From Mayfieldus sp963772265 (GTDB lineage Bacteria; Actinomycetota; Thermoleophilia; Solirubrobacterales; 70-9), in the NCBI GenBank assembly GCA_963772265.1, contig CAVYWS010000003.1:186001-250000 (forward strand): 64,000 bases of DNA. Direction: 5' to 3'. Under the pieces are notes generated by a model. The model was not told where the DNA came from, ran no database searches, and was given only the letters and a program-made list of their open reading frames with translations. The position numbers were made by a program, and so were the translations under genes. Shown in pieces: positions 1 to 8,938 of this stretch (the first letter of the stretch is position 1; each line of letters opens with the position of its first letter).

Positions 1-263
1 GAGATGTCCTTGATCGTCCCGGCGCGGACGCCGGCGACCTCGACCAGGTTCCCCTTGACCAGCTGCGAGGCGTTCTCGAACTGGGCGGTGACGGTGTAGG
101 AGCTGCCTCCGCCGAGCAGGACAAGCGCGATCACCAAGACGCCAGCGCCAAGCGCCACCACGGCGGCTATCCGCCCTACTGCGGATGAACTTCCTACCAA
201 TGCCCTGAATACCCCTTGAGTGCCGCGCCTTTCCCCTGACCCGGCTTGAATCGAACCTAGCAT
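1..263 (-). CDS. MCE/MlaD family protein, N-terminal part
   Basis: The gene runs off the left edge, so only about 87 N-terminal residues are present. From the ATG at 263 there is a short cytoplasmic stretch, one hydrophobic segment (VVALGAGVLVIALVLLGG) and then the start of a MlaD/MCE domain (YTVTAQFENASQLVKGN followed by VEVAGVRAGTIKDI). In this family the domain binds lipid and belongs to envelope lipid or sterol uptake ABC systems; such genes normally occur in runs, which would lie to the left. The start is not certain, because TTG or GTG codons closer to the membrane segment are also possible. Confidence 0.8.
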   Translation of the reverse strand, partial: MLGSIQAGSGERRGTQGVFRALVGSSSAVGRIAAVVALGAGVLVIALVLLGGGSSYTVTAQFENASQLVKGNLVEVAGVRAGTIKDI

Positions 264-315
264 CCGCCTTGTGCGTGCGCAAAGGACAACCGTCGCCTCT
301 GGCCGCCCCCGCGTG

Positions 316-334
316 CGTGCCTGAGCCAGGCACG
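316..334. repeat. 19-nt perfect hairpin in the MCE/lemA divergent gap
   Basis: CGTGCCTG-AGC-CAGGCACG is an 8-bp perfect stem with a 3-nt loop. It lies in the 179-base gap (264-442) between the divergent MCE and lemA genes and has no T tract, so it is not a typical terminator. It could be an operator. A 17/19 match occurs at 47923-47941 on the other strand. No convincing -35/-10 pair was found elsewhere in the gap. Confidence 0.5.
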
Positions 335-442
335 GGTTGATTTGGCGTTAAGGCGGCGGGTGGGCGGCTGACGGCTGTAGGATCAGCGGCCTGGCGAATT
401 AGCCGGCAGTCCCAGTCCACCACAGCCAGACAGGAGCAAGAG

Positions 443-1007
443 ATGACCATCGTGATCATCGTCATAGCCGCGCTGATCGTCATCGGCGTGCTGGTCTACA
501 TCGGCACCCGCAACAGCATGATCGGGGCCCGCAACCGGGTCGACGAGGCGTGGAGCGGCATCGACGTGCAGCTGAAGCGCCGCCACGATCTGGTCCCCAA
601 CCTGGTCGAGACGGTGAAGGGCTACGCGACCCACGAGTCGGAGGTCTTCGAGAAGGCGACCAAGGCCCGTGCCGAGGCGATGTCCGCCCGCGGTGTCGGC
701 GAGACGGCGCAGGCCGAGCAGAAGCTGACCGGGGCGCTCGACCGACCTCCGCGCCGTGGCCGAGAACTATCCGCAGCTGCGCGCGACGGAGAACTTCCAG
801 CAGCTGTCGCGCAACCTCTCCGAGCTCGAGGACGAGATTCAGGCCTCGCGCCGGATCTACAACTCGAACGTCCAGAGCTACAACACCAAGATCCAGGTGT
901 TCCCGAACTCGATCATCGCCAACCAGGGCGGCTTCACCGCGCGTGAGTTCTTCGAGATCGAGGATGCCGGCGAGCGCGAGCCGGTCGCGGTCGACTTCGA
1001 CAAGTAG
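443..1007 (+). CDS. lemA: LemA family protein (frameshifted)
   Basis: LemA proteins are small membrane-anchored proteins of unclear function, mostly helical bundle outside the membrane. The N-terminal part has one transmembrane helix (residues 2-20) and family motifs (NRVDEAWSGIDVQLKRRHDL, VKGYATHE). The rest continues in another frame (AVAENYPQLRATENF, NSIIANQGGFTAREFFE) and ends at 1007. An extra C near 743 (gac-c-gac) explains the break: removing it gives an uninterrupted LemA protein of about 187 residues. An assembly error is more likely than true decay because both halves are well conserved. A ribosome-binding site (caggagcaag) precedes the ATG. Confidence 0.85.
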
Positions 1008-1014
1008 GCCGCCG

Positions 1015-1374
1015 CTATTGCGGCGGCGTGAAGGCCGCCGCGCGGACGTAGAGCTTGTAGAGCTTGAAGCCGCGGGCGAAGTAGTTGGCGCAGTAGTTCT
1101 GCAGCAGGTTGTAGGCCGCCTTGTCCTCGAGGACGTTGCCGTGCCCCGGCGTCTGGCCGATCGGGCCGCCGGCGAAGTTGCGCAGCTCGGCGATCGTGCC
1201 GAGCCGCTCGGCGGCGTCGGCCTTCTTCCAGTCGGTGCAGTCGGCGAGCCGCAGCGGCACCGCGATCCGCGGGCCGGCGCCGGAGGCGGTGTTGCTGGAG
1301 TCCGAGCCGCCGCAGCCGGCGAGCAGGGCCGCGCAGGCAATCGCCAACGCCGTTGTCCCGCGAGCCACCGTCAC
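1015..1374 (-). CDS. small putative lipoprotein
   Basis: A 119-residue protein starting at GTG 1374 (another GTG at 1368). It begins with a lipoprotein signal peptide ending in the lipobox LLAGC, so it is probably lipid-anchored outside the membrane. The mature part has three further cysteines and the features ADCTDWKKAD, GPIGQTPGHGN and FKLYKLYVRAAAF. I do not recognise a named family. It is convergent with lemA and its stop is 8 bases from lemA's. Function unknown. Confidence 0.65.
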   Translation of the reverse strand: MTVARGTTALAIACAALLAGCGGSDSSNTASGAGPRIAVPLRLADCTDWKKADAAERLGTIAELRNFAGGPIGQTPGHGNVLEDKAAYNLLQNYCANYFARGFKLYKLYVRAAAFTPPQ

Positions 1375-1384
1375 CGCGCGAACT

Positions 1385-3208
1385 CTAGGGGGTCGGCTGC
1401 GGCGGGGTGCGGAACCAGTCGCAGGTCGGGCTGTTCGGATCAGGGCCGGTTTCGACTGAGGCCAGGCAGGCGAGCAGCTCGGACGTCGCCGATGGGTTGG
1501 TGGCGAAGGTGGCGACGCTCTGCTCGGGGTTCTGGCCGTTGTTGCAGTCGGGCAGGCTCGCCGGGCTGCTGGTGATCGGCTTGTAGCTGGTGTTCTGGTA
1601 CCAGCAGTTGGCGGTGTTGCCGTCCCATGGGCCCCACCAGAAGTCCTGCCCGTTGGGCAGATGGTCGCCGTTGGGGGCGATTCCCATGATGTTGTCGTGC
1701 TGGGAGTTGCGGTGCGAGGTGTTGACCTGGCTCGGATCGCAGCCCGGGATCTGGTTCGTCGGGTCGTTGCAGACGAAGGCGTCGGGGACCGCGAACAGCA
1801 TCGTCCCGCGGCGCCAGTTGTCCCAGAAGCGGTTGTTGCGGATGACGTTGTTGTTGCCGCCGGCGATCCAGAGGCCGGTGCCGACCGGGACCGGGACCGA
1901 GGGCACGACGTCGGAGCCCGCCACATAGGGATTGAAGTTGTTCGAATAGAAGTTGTTGTGATCGATCAGGTCGGAGTCCTGCGGGAAGCCCGGGTGGCCG
2001 GCGGCGGTGAAGACGTCGGTCGTGAAGCCGAGCGCGTTGTCGTAGAAGTTGTTGTCGTGGATGTGGACTGAGTTGCCGTCGGTGCCCGAGTAGCCCGACG
2101 CGTTGTGGTGGGAGTCGCAGCCGCGGATCTCCTGGGTGTAGCGGAACGGCGACCCGGTCGGGCGCTGCTCCCCGCCCTCGGCGCCGGCGCCCGGGTAGAG
2201 GCCCGAGTCGCCGCTGCCAACCGTCTCGCAGTTCTCGATGATGCCGTGATCGCCGACGAAGGTCAGGACCCCGTATTCGCTGGCGTAGTAGGTCTTGAAG
2301 CGGTCGAGGATGTAGCCGTCGGTCTCGATCACGTAGATCGCGTGCTCGTTGACGTGGCGGATGGTCATGTTGCGAAGCACGAAGCCGTCGGCGCGGTCGG
2401 CGCGGATGCCGACGTCCTTGGCCCCGCCCTGCGGGCCGCCGTTGCCGTCGGCCGGGTCGCCGCCCTCGACGACTACGTCGTCGGCGCTGACCCCGGAGCC
2501 CTCGAGCTGCAGGTTGCAGCGGATGCAGGGCCCAGCGTCTGGAATTCCATGCCGATCCTCAAGCGGCGGCTGGGGAGGATCGCCATCCAGGCCACGTCCG
2601 ATCACCGCAATCAGGTTCTGGTCGTTGGGGCAGTGGAACTGGTAGGCGTAGGAGACCGCCCCGGCCTGGTTCTTGTCGTTGGTGATCTCGTACTGGTCGC
2701 AGGCCGGGTCGTTGGTCGGCTGCGCCCGCGAGGTCGGCTCGGTGTAGACGCCGGGCATGACCACGACGCGATCGTTGTTGCCGGAGTCGGTGATCGCCGG
2801 CTGGATCTCGTGGTAGGCGCAGCGCTTCCAGAGGGCGACGTTGACGTTGATCAGGTTCTGCACCTCCGACGAGCCGAGGCTGCGGTGGTCGTGGGGGCGG
2901 ATGTCGTAGCCGTGCTGGTAGGCCTCGTGCAGCGAGGCGCCGAGCCGCTTCAGCGAGTCGGACTGGCAGACCACCCGGGTCTGCCCCGGCAGGCTGTCGT
3001 CGAGCGACGACTTCAGCGTCTTCATCAGCGGCACCCGGCCGCCCGCCGCCGGGCTGACCGAGGCATCGGGTGCCGGGTCGGGCCAGTAGGAGGCCCGCTC
3101 GATGTGACCGGAGGCGACTGTGGCGAGCGCGAGCGCTGCCAGAAGCGCCGCCGCGACGATGACCCGGCGTGCCGCCTTCCCTGACGAGCTCCTCCGACTT
3201 CCAGACAC
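1385..3208 (-). CDS. secreted right-handed beta-helix protein, copy A
   Basis: A 607-residue protein with a signal peptide (about residues 15-33) followed by GHIERASYWPDPAPD. Repeated short strands with Asn ladders and phrases such as NMTIRHVNEHAIYV, YILDRFKTYY, GIIENCETVG and NNFYDNALGFTTDVF are typical of parallel beta-helix (pectate-lyase-like) folds with NosD/PbH1 repeats. Family members are secreted polysaccharide-active or surface proteins; the substrate cannot be told. The start is a GTG with no strong ribosome-binding site. It is a tandem paralogue of the next gene (3290-5114) and nearly identical over long stretches, so this is a recent or conversion-maintained duplication. Confidence 0.75.
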   Translation of the reverse strand: MSGSRRSSSGKAARRVIVAAALLAALALATVASGHIERASYWPDPAPDASVSPAAGGRVPLMKTLKSSLDDSLPGQTRVVCQSDSLKRLGASLHEAYQHGYDIRPHDHRSLGSSEVQNLINVNVALWKRCAYHEIQPAITDSGNNDRVVVMPGVYTEPTSRAQPTNDPACDQYEITNDKNQAGAVSYAYQFHCPNDQNLIAVIGRGLDGDPPQPPLEDRHGIPDAGPCIRCNLQLEGSGVSADDVVVEGGDPADGNGGPQGGAKDVGIRADRADGFVLRNMTIRHVNEHAIYVIETDGYILDRFKTYYASEYGVLTFVGDHGIIENCETVGSGDSGLYPGAGAEGGEQRPTGSPFRYTQEIRGCDSHHNASGYSGTDGNSVHIHDNNFYDNALGFTTDVFTAAGHPGFPQDSDLIDHNNFYSNNFNPYVAGSDVVPSVPVPVGTGLWIAGGNNNVIRNNRFWDNWRRGTMLFAVPDAFVCNDPTNQIPGCDPSQVNTSHRNSQHDNIMGIAPNGDHLPNGQDFWWGPWDGNTANCWYQNTSYKPITSSPASLPDCNNGQNPEQSVATFATNPSATSELLACLASVETGPDPNSPTCDWFRTPPQPTP

Positions 3209-3289
3209 CGGCGGCGAGCCTATATGAACTTCGGCGCCTGGTCCAGGCGCCGAAAGGATGGAAATCGGCTAGGTCAGGGGCCGCTCAGG

Positions 3290-5114
3290 CTAGGGCTTCG
3301 GCGGCGTCTTGAACCACGGGCAGAGGTTGGGGTCGTAGCCCGAGGTCGAGAACCCGGCCAGGCACTGGACCAACTCGGCCTCGTTCGGTGCATAGCCGGT
3401 GCCGACGCTGCTGTTCGGGTTCTGCCCGTTGTTGCAGTTGGGCAGCAGCGGCGCCGGCGGCGAGCTCGTGATCGTCTTGCCGGTAGCCGCTGTGTTGGCG
3501 TACCAGCAGTTGCCGGTGTTGCTGGGGAAGCTGTCCCACCAGAAGTCGGTGCCGTTCGGCTGCAGCGGATCCGTCCGGAGCCACGCCCATCACGTTGTGG
3601 TGGAACGAATTCCGGTACGAGGTTGAGACCTGGCCCGGGCTGCAGCCGGCGAGCTGGATCGAGGGGTCGTTGCAGACCGTTGCGTCGGGGACCGCGAAGA
3701 GCATCGTGCCGCGCCGCCAGTTGTCGAAGAAGCGGTTGTTGCGGACTACGTTGTCGTTGCCGCCGGCGATCCACATCCCGGTGCCGACCGGCACCGGCAC
3801 CGTCGGCACGACGTCGGAGCCGGGCAGGTAGGGGTTGAAGTTGTTCGAGTAGAAGTTGTTCTTCTCGATCAGGTCGGAGTCCTGTGGGAAGCCGGGGTGG
3901 CCGGCGGCGGTGAAGACGTCGGTGGTGAAGCCGAGGGCGTTGTCGTAGAGGTTGTTGTCGTGCAGGTACACCGAGTTGCCGTCGGTGCCCGAGTAGCCGG
4001 AGGTGTTGTGGTGGCTGTCGCAGCCGCGCAGCTCCTGGCTGTAGCGGAAGGCGGTGCCGGCCGGGCGCTGGGCGCCGGTGTCGGCTCCGGCGCCGGGGTA
4101 GAACCCGGAGTCGCCGTTTCCCGCCACCTCGCAGTTCTCGATCAGACCGTGGTCCTCGACGAAGGTCAGCACGCCGTACTCGCCGGCGTAGTAGGTCTTG
4201 AAGCGGTCGAGGATGTAGCCGTCCGACTCCAGCACGTAGATCGCGTGCTCGTTGACGTGGCGAAAGGTCATGTTGCGCAGTACGAAGCCGTCGGCGCGGT
4301 CGACGCGGATCCCGACGTCCTTGACCCCTCCCTCCGGCGGGCCGTTGCCGTCGGCCGGGTTGCCGCCGTCGACGACGACGTCGTCGGCGCTGACCCCGGA
4401 GCCCTCGATCTGCAGGTTGCAGCGGATGCAGGGCCCGAGGTTGGGGATGTTGTGACGATCCTCGAGCGGTGGCTGCGGATCCTGCCCCGAGCCCGGAGCC
4501 CGTCCGAGGACCGCGATCAGGTTCTGGTCGTTGGGGCAGTGGAACTGGTAGGCGTAGGAGACCGCCCCGGCCTGGCTCTTGTCGTTGGTGATCTTGTACT
4601 GGTCGCAGGCGGGGTCGTTGGTCGGCTGGGCGCGCGAGGTGGGCTCGGTGTAGACGCCGGGCATGACCACGACGCGGTCGTTGTTGCCCGAGTCGGTGAC
4701 GGCCGGCTGGATCTCGTGGTAGGCGCAGCGCTTCCAGAGCGCGGTGTTGACGTTGATCAGGTTCTGCACCTCCGACGAGCCGAGGCTGCGATGGTCATGC
4801 GGCCGGATGTCATAGCCATGCTGGTATGCCTCGTGCAGCGAGGCACCCAGCCGCTTCAGCGAGTCGGACTGGCAGACCACCCGGGTCTGACCGGGCAGAC
4901 TGTCGTCCAGCGACGACTTCAGGGTTCGCATCAGGGGGATCCTGCCCCCCGCCGCCGGGCTCACCGAGTTGTCCGCTGCCGGGTCGGGCCAGTAGGAGGC
5001 GCGCTCGATGTGGCCGGGGGCGGCGGCGGCGAAGACGAGCAGGCCGAGCAGGGCAGCGGCGATTGCGCAGCGCGCCACGGTCCTCGACCGGCCGACTTTC
5101 CCCTCGCCCTCCAA
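3290..5114 (-). CDS. secreted right-handed beta-helix protein, copy B (frameshifted)
   Basis: This is the tandem paralogue of copy A. It has a signal peptide, GHIERASYWPDPAAD and the same beta-helix repeats. The unbroken frame loses homology after NVMGVAPDGS. An extra base at about 3566 moves the true C-terminus (PNGTDFWWDSF, ending PWFKTPPKP) to another frame with its stop at 3290. Corrected length is about 608 residues, the same as copy A. The listed start is TTG 5114; GTG 5078, closer to the signal peptide, is an alternative. Confidence 0.72.
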
Positions 5115-5209
5115 CGTGTCGGGATCTAAACAGAAAGCGTGCCGGCCGGCGCCGGTTGTCCGCGCGTCTGGCGAGCGGCCTGGCGCGAGCGCTTTAATTC
5201 CCAGACGCG

Positions 5210-6893
5210 ATGTCGGCGCCAGGCTCGTCCCCAGACCGCAGCGAAGGGTTGGATTACGACTGGATCGTGATCGGCTCGGGCTTCGGCGGCAGCGTTTCGG
5301 CGCTGCGGCTGGCCGAGAAGGGCTACTCGGTCTGCGTGCTGGAGTGCGGCCGCCGCTATGCCGACGAGGACTTCGCCAAGTCGGCCTGGAACTTCCGCCG
5401 CTACTTCTGGAGCCCCCGTCTGGGGATGCGCGGGATCCTGCGGCTGACCTTCTTCAAGGACGTCTTCGTCGCCTCGGGCAGCGGGGTCGGGGGCGGCAGC
5501 CTCGGCTACGCCAACACCCTCTACCGCGCCCGCCCGGCTTTCTTCCGCGATCCACAGTGGTCCGAGATGGCCGACTGGGACGCCGAGCTGCAGCCCCACT
5601 ACGACGTCGCCGAGCGGATGCTCGGCGTCACCGACTACCAGGGGATCGGGTCCAGCCGACGCGCTCCTGCGCGAGTACGGAGACGAGATCGGAGTCGGGG
5701 ACACCTTCGCCAACACCCGCGTCGGCGTCTTCTTCGACCAGCCCGGCAGGGAGGTCCCGGATCCCTACTTCGGCGGCGAGGGTCCGGACCGGGTCGGCTG
5801 CCAGCGCTGCGGAAGCTGCATGGTCGGCTGCCGGCACAACTCCAAGAACACGCTGGTCAAGAACTATCTCTGGTTCGCTGAGAAGCTCGGGGTCGAGATC
5901 GTCCCGCAGCGCGAGGTGACCGAGGTCCGGCCGCGCGGGTCGGCCGACGGGTCCGACGGCTACGAGGTGACCAGCGTCCACCCCGGCGCCTGGCTGCGGC
6001 GCCGGCCGCGAACCCTCAGCGCCCGCGGCGTGGTCGTCGCCGCCGGGCCTTTGGGAACCAACCGGCTGCTCGCCAACTGCAGGCACCGCGGCGCCCTGCC
6101 CCGGCTCTCGGATCGGATCGGCCACATCGTCCGAACCAACTCGGAGTCGGTGCAGGCGGTTACCGCCCGCGACGACAGCCGCGACTTCGCGAAGTCGGTC
6201 GCGATCACCTCGAGCATCTATCCCGACCCCGACACCCACATCGAAGTCGTGACCTACGGCCGCGGCGGCGACGCGATCAGCCGCCTGTTCACGACGATGA
6301 CCGGCAACGGCACCCGGCTGACCCGGCCGCTGCAGTGGATCGCGGCGATGCTGCGGCATCCGCTGCGAACCCTGCGGCTGCTCTGGCCCGGAAAGTGGTC
6401 GCGGCGCACGGTGATCCTGCTGGTGATGCAGACCACCGACACCGCGATGCGGCTGGTACCCAAGCGGCGCCTGCTCGGCCGCGGCGTGCGCCTTCAGACC
6501 GAACAGGACCCGGAGCGGCCGAACCCGACCTGGCTGCCGGCGGCGGAGAAGGCGACGCTCTGGTTCGCCGACCGGATCGGCGGCATCCCCCAAAGCGGCT
6601 TCACGGAGTCGACCCTCAACATCCCCACCACCGCCCACATCCTCGGCGGGGCCGTGATCGGCCCCGGGCCCGAGCGGGGGGTGATCGACGCCGAGAACCG
6701 CGCCTACGGCTACGAGAACCTGCTGGTCTGCGACGGGGCGGCGATCCCCGCCAACCCCGGCGTCAACCCGAGCCTCACGATCACCGCCGTCGCCGAGCAC
6801 GCGATGGGCGCGATCCCGCCGAAGCAGGGCGCCGAGATCGGTCACCTTCCCGAGCAGGCGAGGCCCGCCGAACGGCCGGCCGCCCGCGCCTAG
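5210..6893 (+). CDS. GMC family FAD-dependent oxidoreductase (frameshifted)
   Basis: Glucose-methanol-choline type flavoenzyme, related to bacterial cholesterol-oxidase-like members. The N-terminus has the dinucleotide-binding signature (VIGSGFGGSVSALRLAEKGY) and GSGVGGGSLGYANTLY. A cysteine-rich patch (GCQRCGSCMVGCRHNSKNT) follows, and the C-terminus has the second GMC signature (LGGAVIGPGPERGVIDAENR, NPGVNPSLTITAVAEHA). The frame changes near 5654 (one extra base, or two missing) between YQGIGS and ADALLREYGDEIG; corrected length is about 561 residues. The substrate is unknown. It follows the secreted beta-helix pair on the opposite strand. Confidence 0.85.
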
Positions 6894-6910
6894 GCGTCAG
6901 CCCGACGAGA

Positions 6911-7624
6911 TCAGCGCAGCTTGCGCTTGGCGCTGTCGGGAGCGCCGAACGGCACCGATGTCGCGACCTTGACCTTCGCCGAGTCGCGGCCCTTGATCGC
7001 CTTGCGGCCCGACGAGGTCAGCCGCAGCTTCACGGTCTTCGACCTGCCCGCCGCGAGGGCGACGTTGTTCTTGGAGGCCAGCTTGCGGGCGCCCTTGCGG
7101 GCGGTCACCGAGATACCGTCGCTCTGGGTCGTCGCGGTCAGCTTCACCTTCAGCCTGCGGCTCGAGACGACCTTGTCGAGCTTGCCGCTGACGACCTTCA
7201 CCGAGACGTCGGGCCGGGCGACCGCGGTGCCGTTGCCGGTCACCACCAGATCGGCTGCCATGCCGGTGTGGATCGTGCAGATGAATTGGTAGGTCCCGGC
7301 GGTCAGGTACTGGGTGCCGTTGACCGGGGTCTGCCCGGAGCTGATCGTCTCGGAGCGAAACAGCTCCTTGCCGTCGGGACCGTGAGTGGTCGCGAAGACG
7401 TTGTGCTGGGTGCCGGCCGGGTTGTCGAGGGTCGCGACCTCGCCCTGGTCGATCGCGTAGCTGGCCTGGGTGAACGTGTTGCTGGCGGTCGAAGCGGTGA
7501 TCGTCTCCGCGGCACCGAACGAGACGCCGACCGCAAGCGTGCCAGCCGCCAGCGCGGCGAGCCCGACGATCGCCAGGGGCTTCCGCAGGCGGATGGCCCG
7601 GCTGGTCCTACGCGTCCTACCCAT
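6911..7624 (-). CDS. exported cupredoxin-like protein
   Basis: A 237-residue protein starting at ATG 7624 (MGRTRRTS), with an N-terminal signal or anchor helix (IVGLAALAAGTLAVGVSFG). The central domain carries a type-1 copper pattern: His in QHNVFAT, then Cys, His and Met in FICTIHTGM. This resembles plastocyanin/azurin-type electron carriers. The C-terminal 100 residues form a basic Ig/bacterial-domain-like tail (VKLTATTQSDGISV, SGRKAIKGRDSAKVKV). It is probably secreted and involved in extracytoplasmic electron transfer or copper handling; no partner is adjacent apart from superoxide dismutase upstream on the same strand. Confidence 0.75.
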   Translation of the reverse strand: MGRTRRTSRAIRLRKPLAIVGLAALAAGTLAVGVSFGAAETITASTASNTFTQASYAIDQGEVATLDNPAGTQHNVFATTHGPDGKELFRSETISSGQTPVNGTQYLTAGTYQFICTIHTGMAADLVVTGNGTAVARPDVSVKVVSGKLDKVVSSRRLKVKLTATTQSDGISVTARKGARKLASKNNVALAAGRSKTVKLRLTSSGRKAIKGRDSAKVKVATSVPFGAPDSAKRKLR

Positions 7625-7667
7625 CGCAGAGTTCAACCCGCGCGACCGCCGCCGGATGCGGTCCGAC

Positions 7668-8273
7668 TCAGCCGGCCTCGCCCAGGCGCTGGGCGACGAA
7701 CTCCCAGTTGACGACGTTCCAGAAGGCATCGATGTAGTCGGGGCGCCTGTTCTGGTACTTGAGGTAGTAGGCGTGCTCCCACACGTCGCAGCCCAGCAGC
7801 GGCGTCTTGCCGTCGGAGACCGGGCTGTCCTGGTTCGCGGTCGAGACCACCGCCAGGCCGGAGCCGTCGTGCACCAGCCAGGACCAGCCGGACCCGAACT
7901 GGTTCACGCCGGCGTCCTTGAACTGGCCCTTGAAGTCGTCGAAGCTCCCGAACGCCTCGTCTATCGCCGCCGCGAGATCGCCCTCCGGCTCGCCTCCGCC
8001 GTCGGGGCTCATCATCTGCCAGAAGAGGCTGTGGTTGAAGTGGCCGCCGCCGTTGTTGCGAACCGGCTTCTGCTTGTCCTCGGGCAGGCTGGAGAGGTTC
8101 TCGAGCACCTCCTGCACGTCCTTGTCGGCCCACTCGGTTCCCTCCAGCGCCGCGTTGGCCTTGTCGACGTAGGCCTGGTGGTGCTTGTCGTGGTGCACCT
8201 TCATCGTCGCCTCGTCGATGTGGGGCTCGAGGGCGTCGTAGTCGTAGGGAAGGTCGGGAACGCTGTAGGCCAT
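7668..8273 (-). CDS. sodA: superoxide dismutase, Fe/Mn family
   Basis: A 201-residue protein, normal length for Fe/Mn SOD. Metal ligands are visible: His27 (MKVHHDKHHQAYV), His in GGHFNHSLFW, and Asp and His in DVWEHAYYLKYQNRR. It converts superoxide to hydrogen peroxide and oxygen in the cytoplasm. Start ATG 8273 has a ggagga ribosome-binding site. Fe versus Mn use cannot be decided from sequence. The cupredoxin gene lies 43 bases downstream and may be co-transcribed. Confidence 0.95.
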   Translation of the reverse strand: MAYSVPDLPYDYDALEPHIDEATMKVHHDKHHQAYVDKANAALEGTEWADKDVQEVLENLSSLPEDKQKPVRNNGGGHFNHSLFWQMMSPDGGGEPEGDLAAAIDEAFGSFDDFKGQFKDAGVNQFGSGWSWLVHDGSGLAVVSTANQDSPVSDGKTPLLGCDVWEHAYYLKYQNRRPDYIDAFWNVVNWEFVAQRLGEAG

Positions 8274-8339
8274 GGCTTTGTCCTCCGTCGATGGGTTAGA
8301 TCTGAGCCTAGCGAGGCGCCGCTGCGGGCGAACTGCCGG

Positions 8340-8678
8340 TCAGTGGCGCGACGAAGCGCGCTGGCCGGCGGTCTCGCCGGCGGTCGCGTGGCCCTCTCCG
8401 GAAACCGGCTCGCCGCCGGACCGGGGATTCGGCGCCCGTCCCCCGGCGCCGGCGCTGCCCCCCGCCGCGGTGCTCGCGCCGCTTGGCACGCCACCGCTCC
8501 GCGAACCTCCGGCGGCCGCCTTCTGCCCGCGCCGAAACACGACGAGCGAGGCCAGGAACGCCACCGCCAACAAGACGAAGAGGACCGCGAACAACGGTGA
8601 GGCGGCGACGAACAGAGCGATCAGAGCGATCAGCGCCAGGACGCCGATCGAGACTGTGCCGAACCAGGTTCCGTACAT
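8340..8678 (-). CDS. small membrane protein, unknown
   Basis: A 112-residue protein with two hydrophobic helices in its first half (about residues 8-25 and 28-47) and a Gly/Ser/Ala-rich, probably disordered tail. No family recognised. It is read divergently from the 46-residue hydrophobic protein at 8791; both have a GGGTAG-type stress promoter candidate in the shared gap, so I infer a role in the general stress response. Confidence 0.55.
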   Translation of the reverse strand: MYGTWFGTVSIGVLALIALIALFVAASPLFAVLFVLLAVAFLASLVVFRRGQKAAAGGSRSGGVPSGASTAAGGSAGAGGRAPNPRSGGEPVSGEGHATAGETAGQRASSRH

Positions 8679-8690
8679 GCTCGGTTTCGC

Positions 8691-8716
8691 CTACCCGAGC
8701 CGCAGCCGGGCTATAC
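8691..8716 (-). promoter_or_regulatory. candidate SigB/F-type promoter (112-aa membrane protein)
   Basis: Reading the minus strand: GTAT, 16 bases, GGGTAG, then ATG 12 bases after the -10. This resembles the actinobacterial SigF/SigB consensus GTTT-N15-GGGTAT. It is back to back with a matching site on the plus strand. Confidence 0.45.
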
Positions 8717-8729
8717 GGCCCGCAGCCGG

Positions 8730-8755
8730 GTGTGGGACCACGCGGCGGTGGGTAG
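8730..8755 (+). promoter_or_regulatory. candidate SigB/F-type promoter (46-aa protein)
   Basis: GTGT, 16 bases, GGGTAG, about 35 bases before the ATG of the 46-residue protein. A direct repeat CCGCAGCCGGG (8699-8709 and 8719-8729) sits just upstream. Confidence 0.45.
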
Positions 8756-8790
8756 GAGGGCCGCACAGCAAACGGCGGAAGGAGCCGCAG

Positions 8791-8931
8791 ATGCTTTGGT
8801 TGATACTCGGAATCGTCCTGCTGGTGATCGCGATCGCCGGCGGGGCAATCGTTCATCCGATCCTCTTCGTCCTCGCGATCCTGGCGCTGGTCATGTTCGT
8901 CAGCGGCTGGCGCGGCAGGACGACGGTTTGA
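8791..8931 (+). CDS. 46-residue hydrophobic membrane protein
   Basis: Very small protein with two membrane helices (MLWLILGIVLLVIAIAGG and HPILFVLAILALVMFVSG) and a short basic tail. A strong ribosome-binding site (GGAAGGAG) lies 6 bases before the ATG. It resembles the short lmo0937-type or stress-induced hydrophobic proteins of Gram-positive bacteria, whose function is poorly known. The promoter candidate just upstream suggests stress sigma control. Confidence 0.7.
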   Translation: MLWLILGIVLLVIAIAGGAIVHPILFVLAILALVMFVSGWRGRTTV

Positions 8932-8938
8932 GCCTGGG

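Noticed and set aside
2105..5129. Long plus-strand frames (359 and 410 residues) opposite the beta-helix genes
   Set aside because: Val/Gly/Asp-rich translations typical of antisense frames; the minus-strand proteins have signal peptides and conserved repeats.
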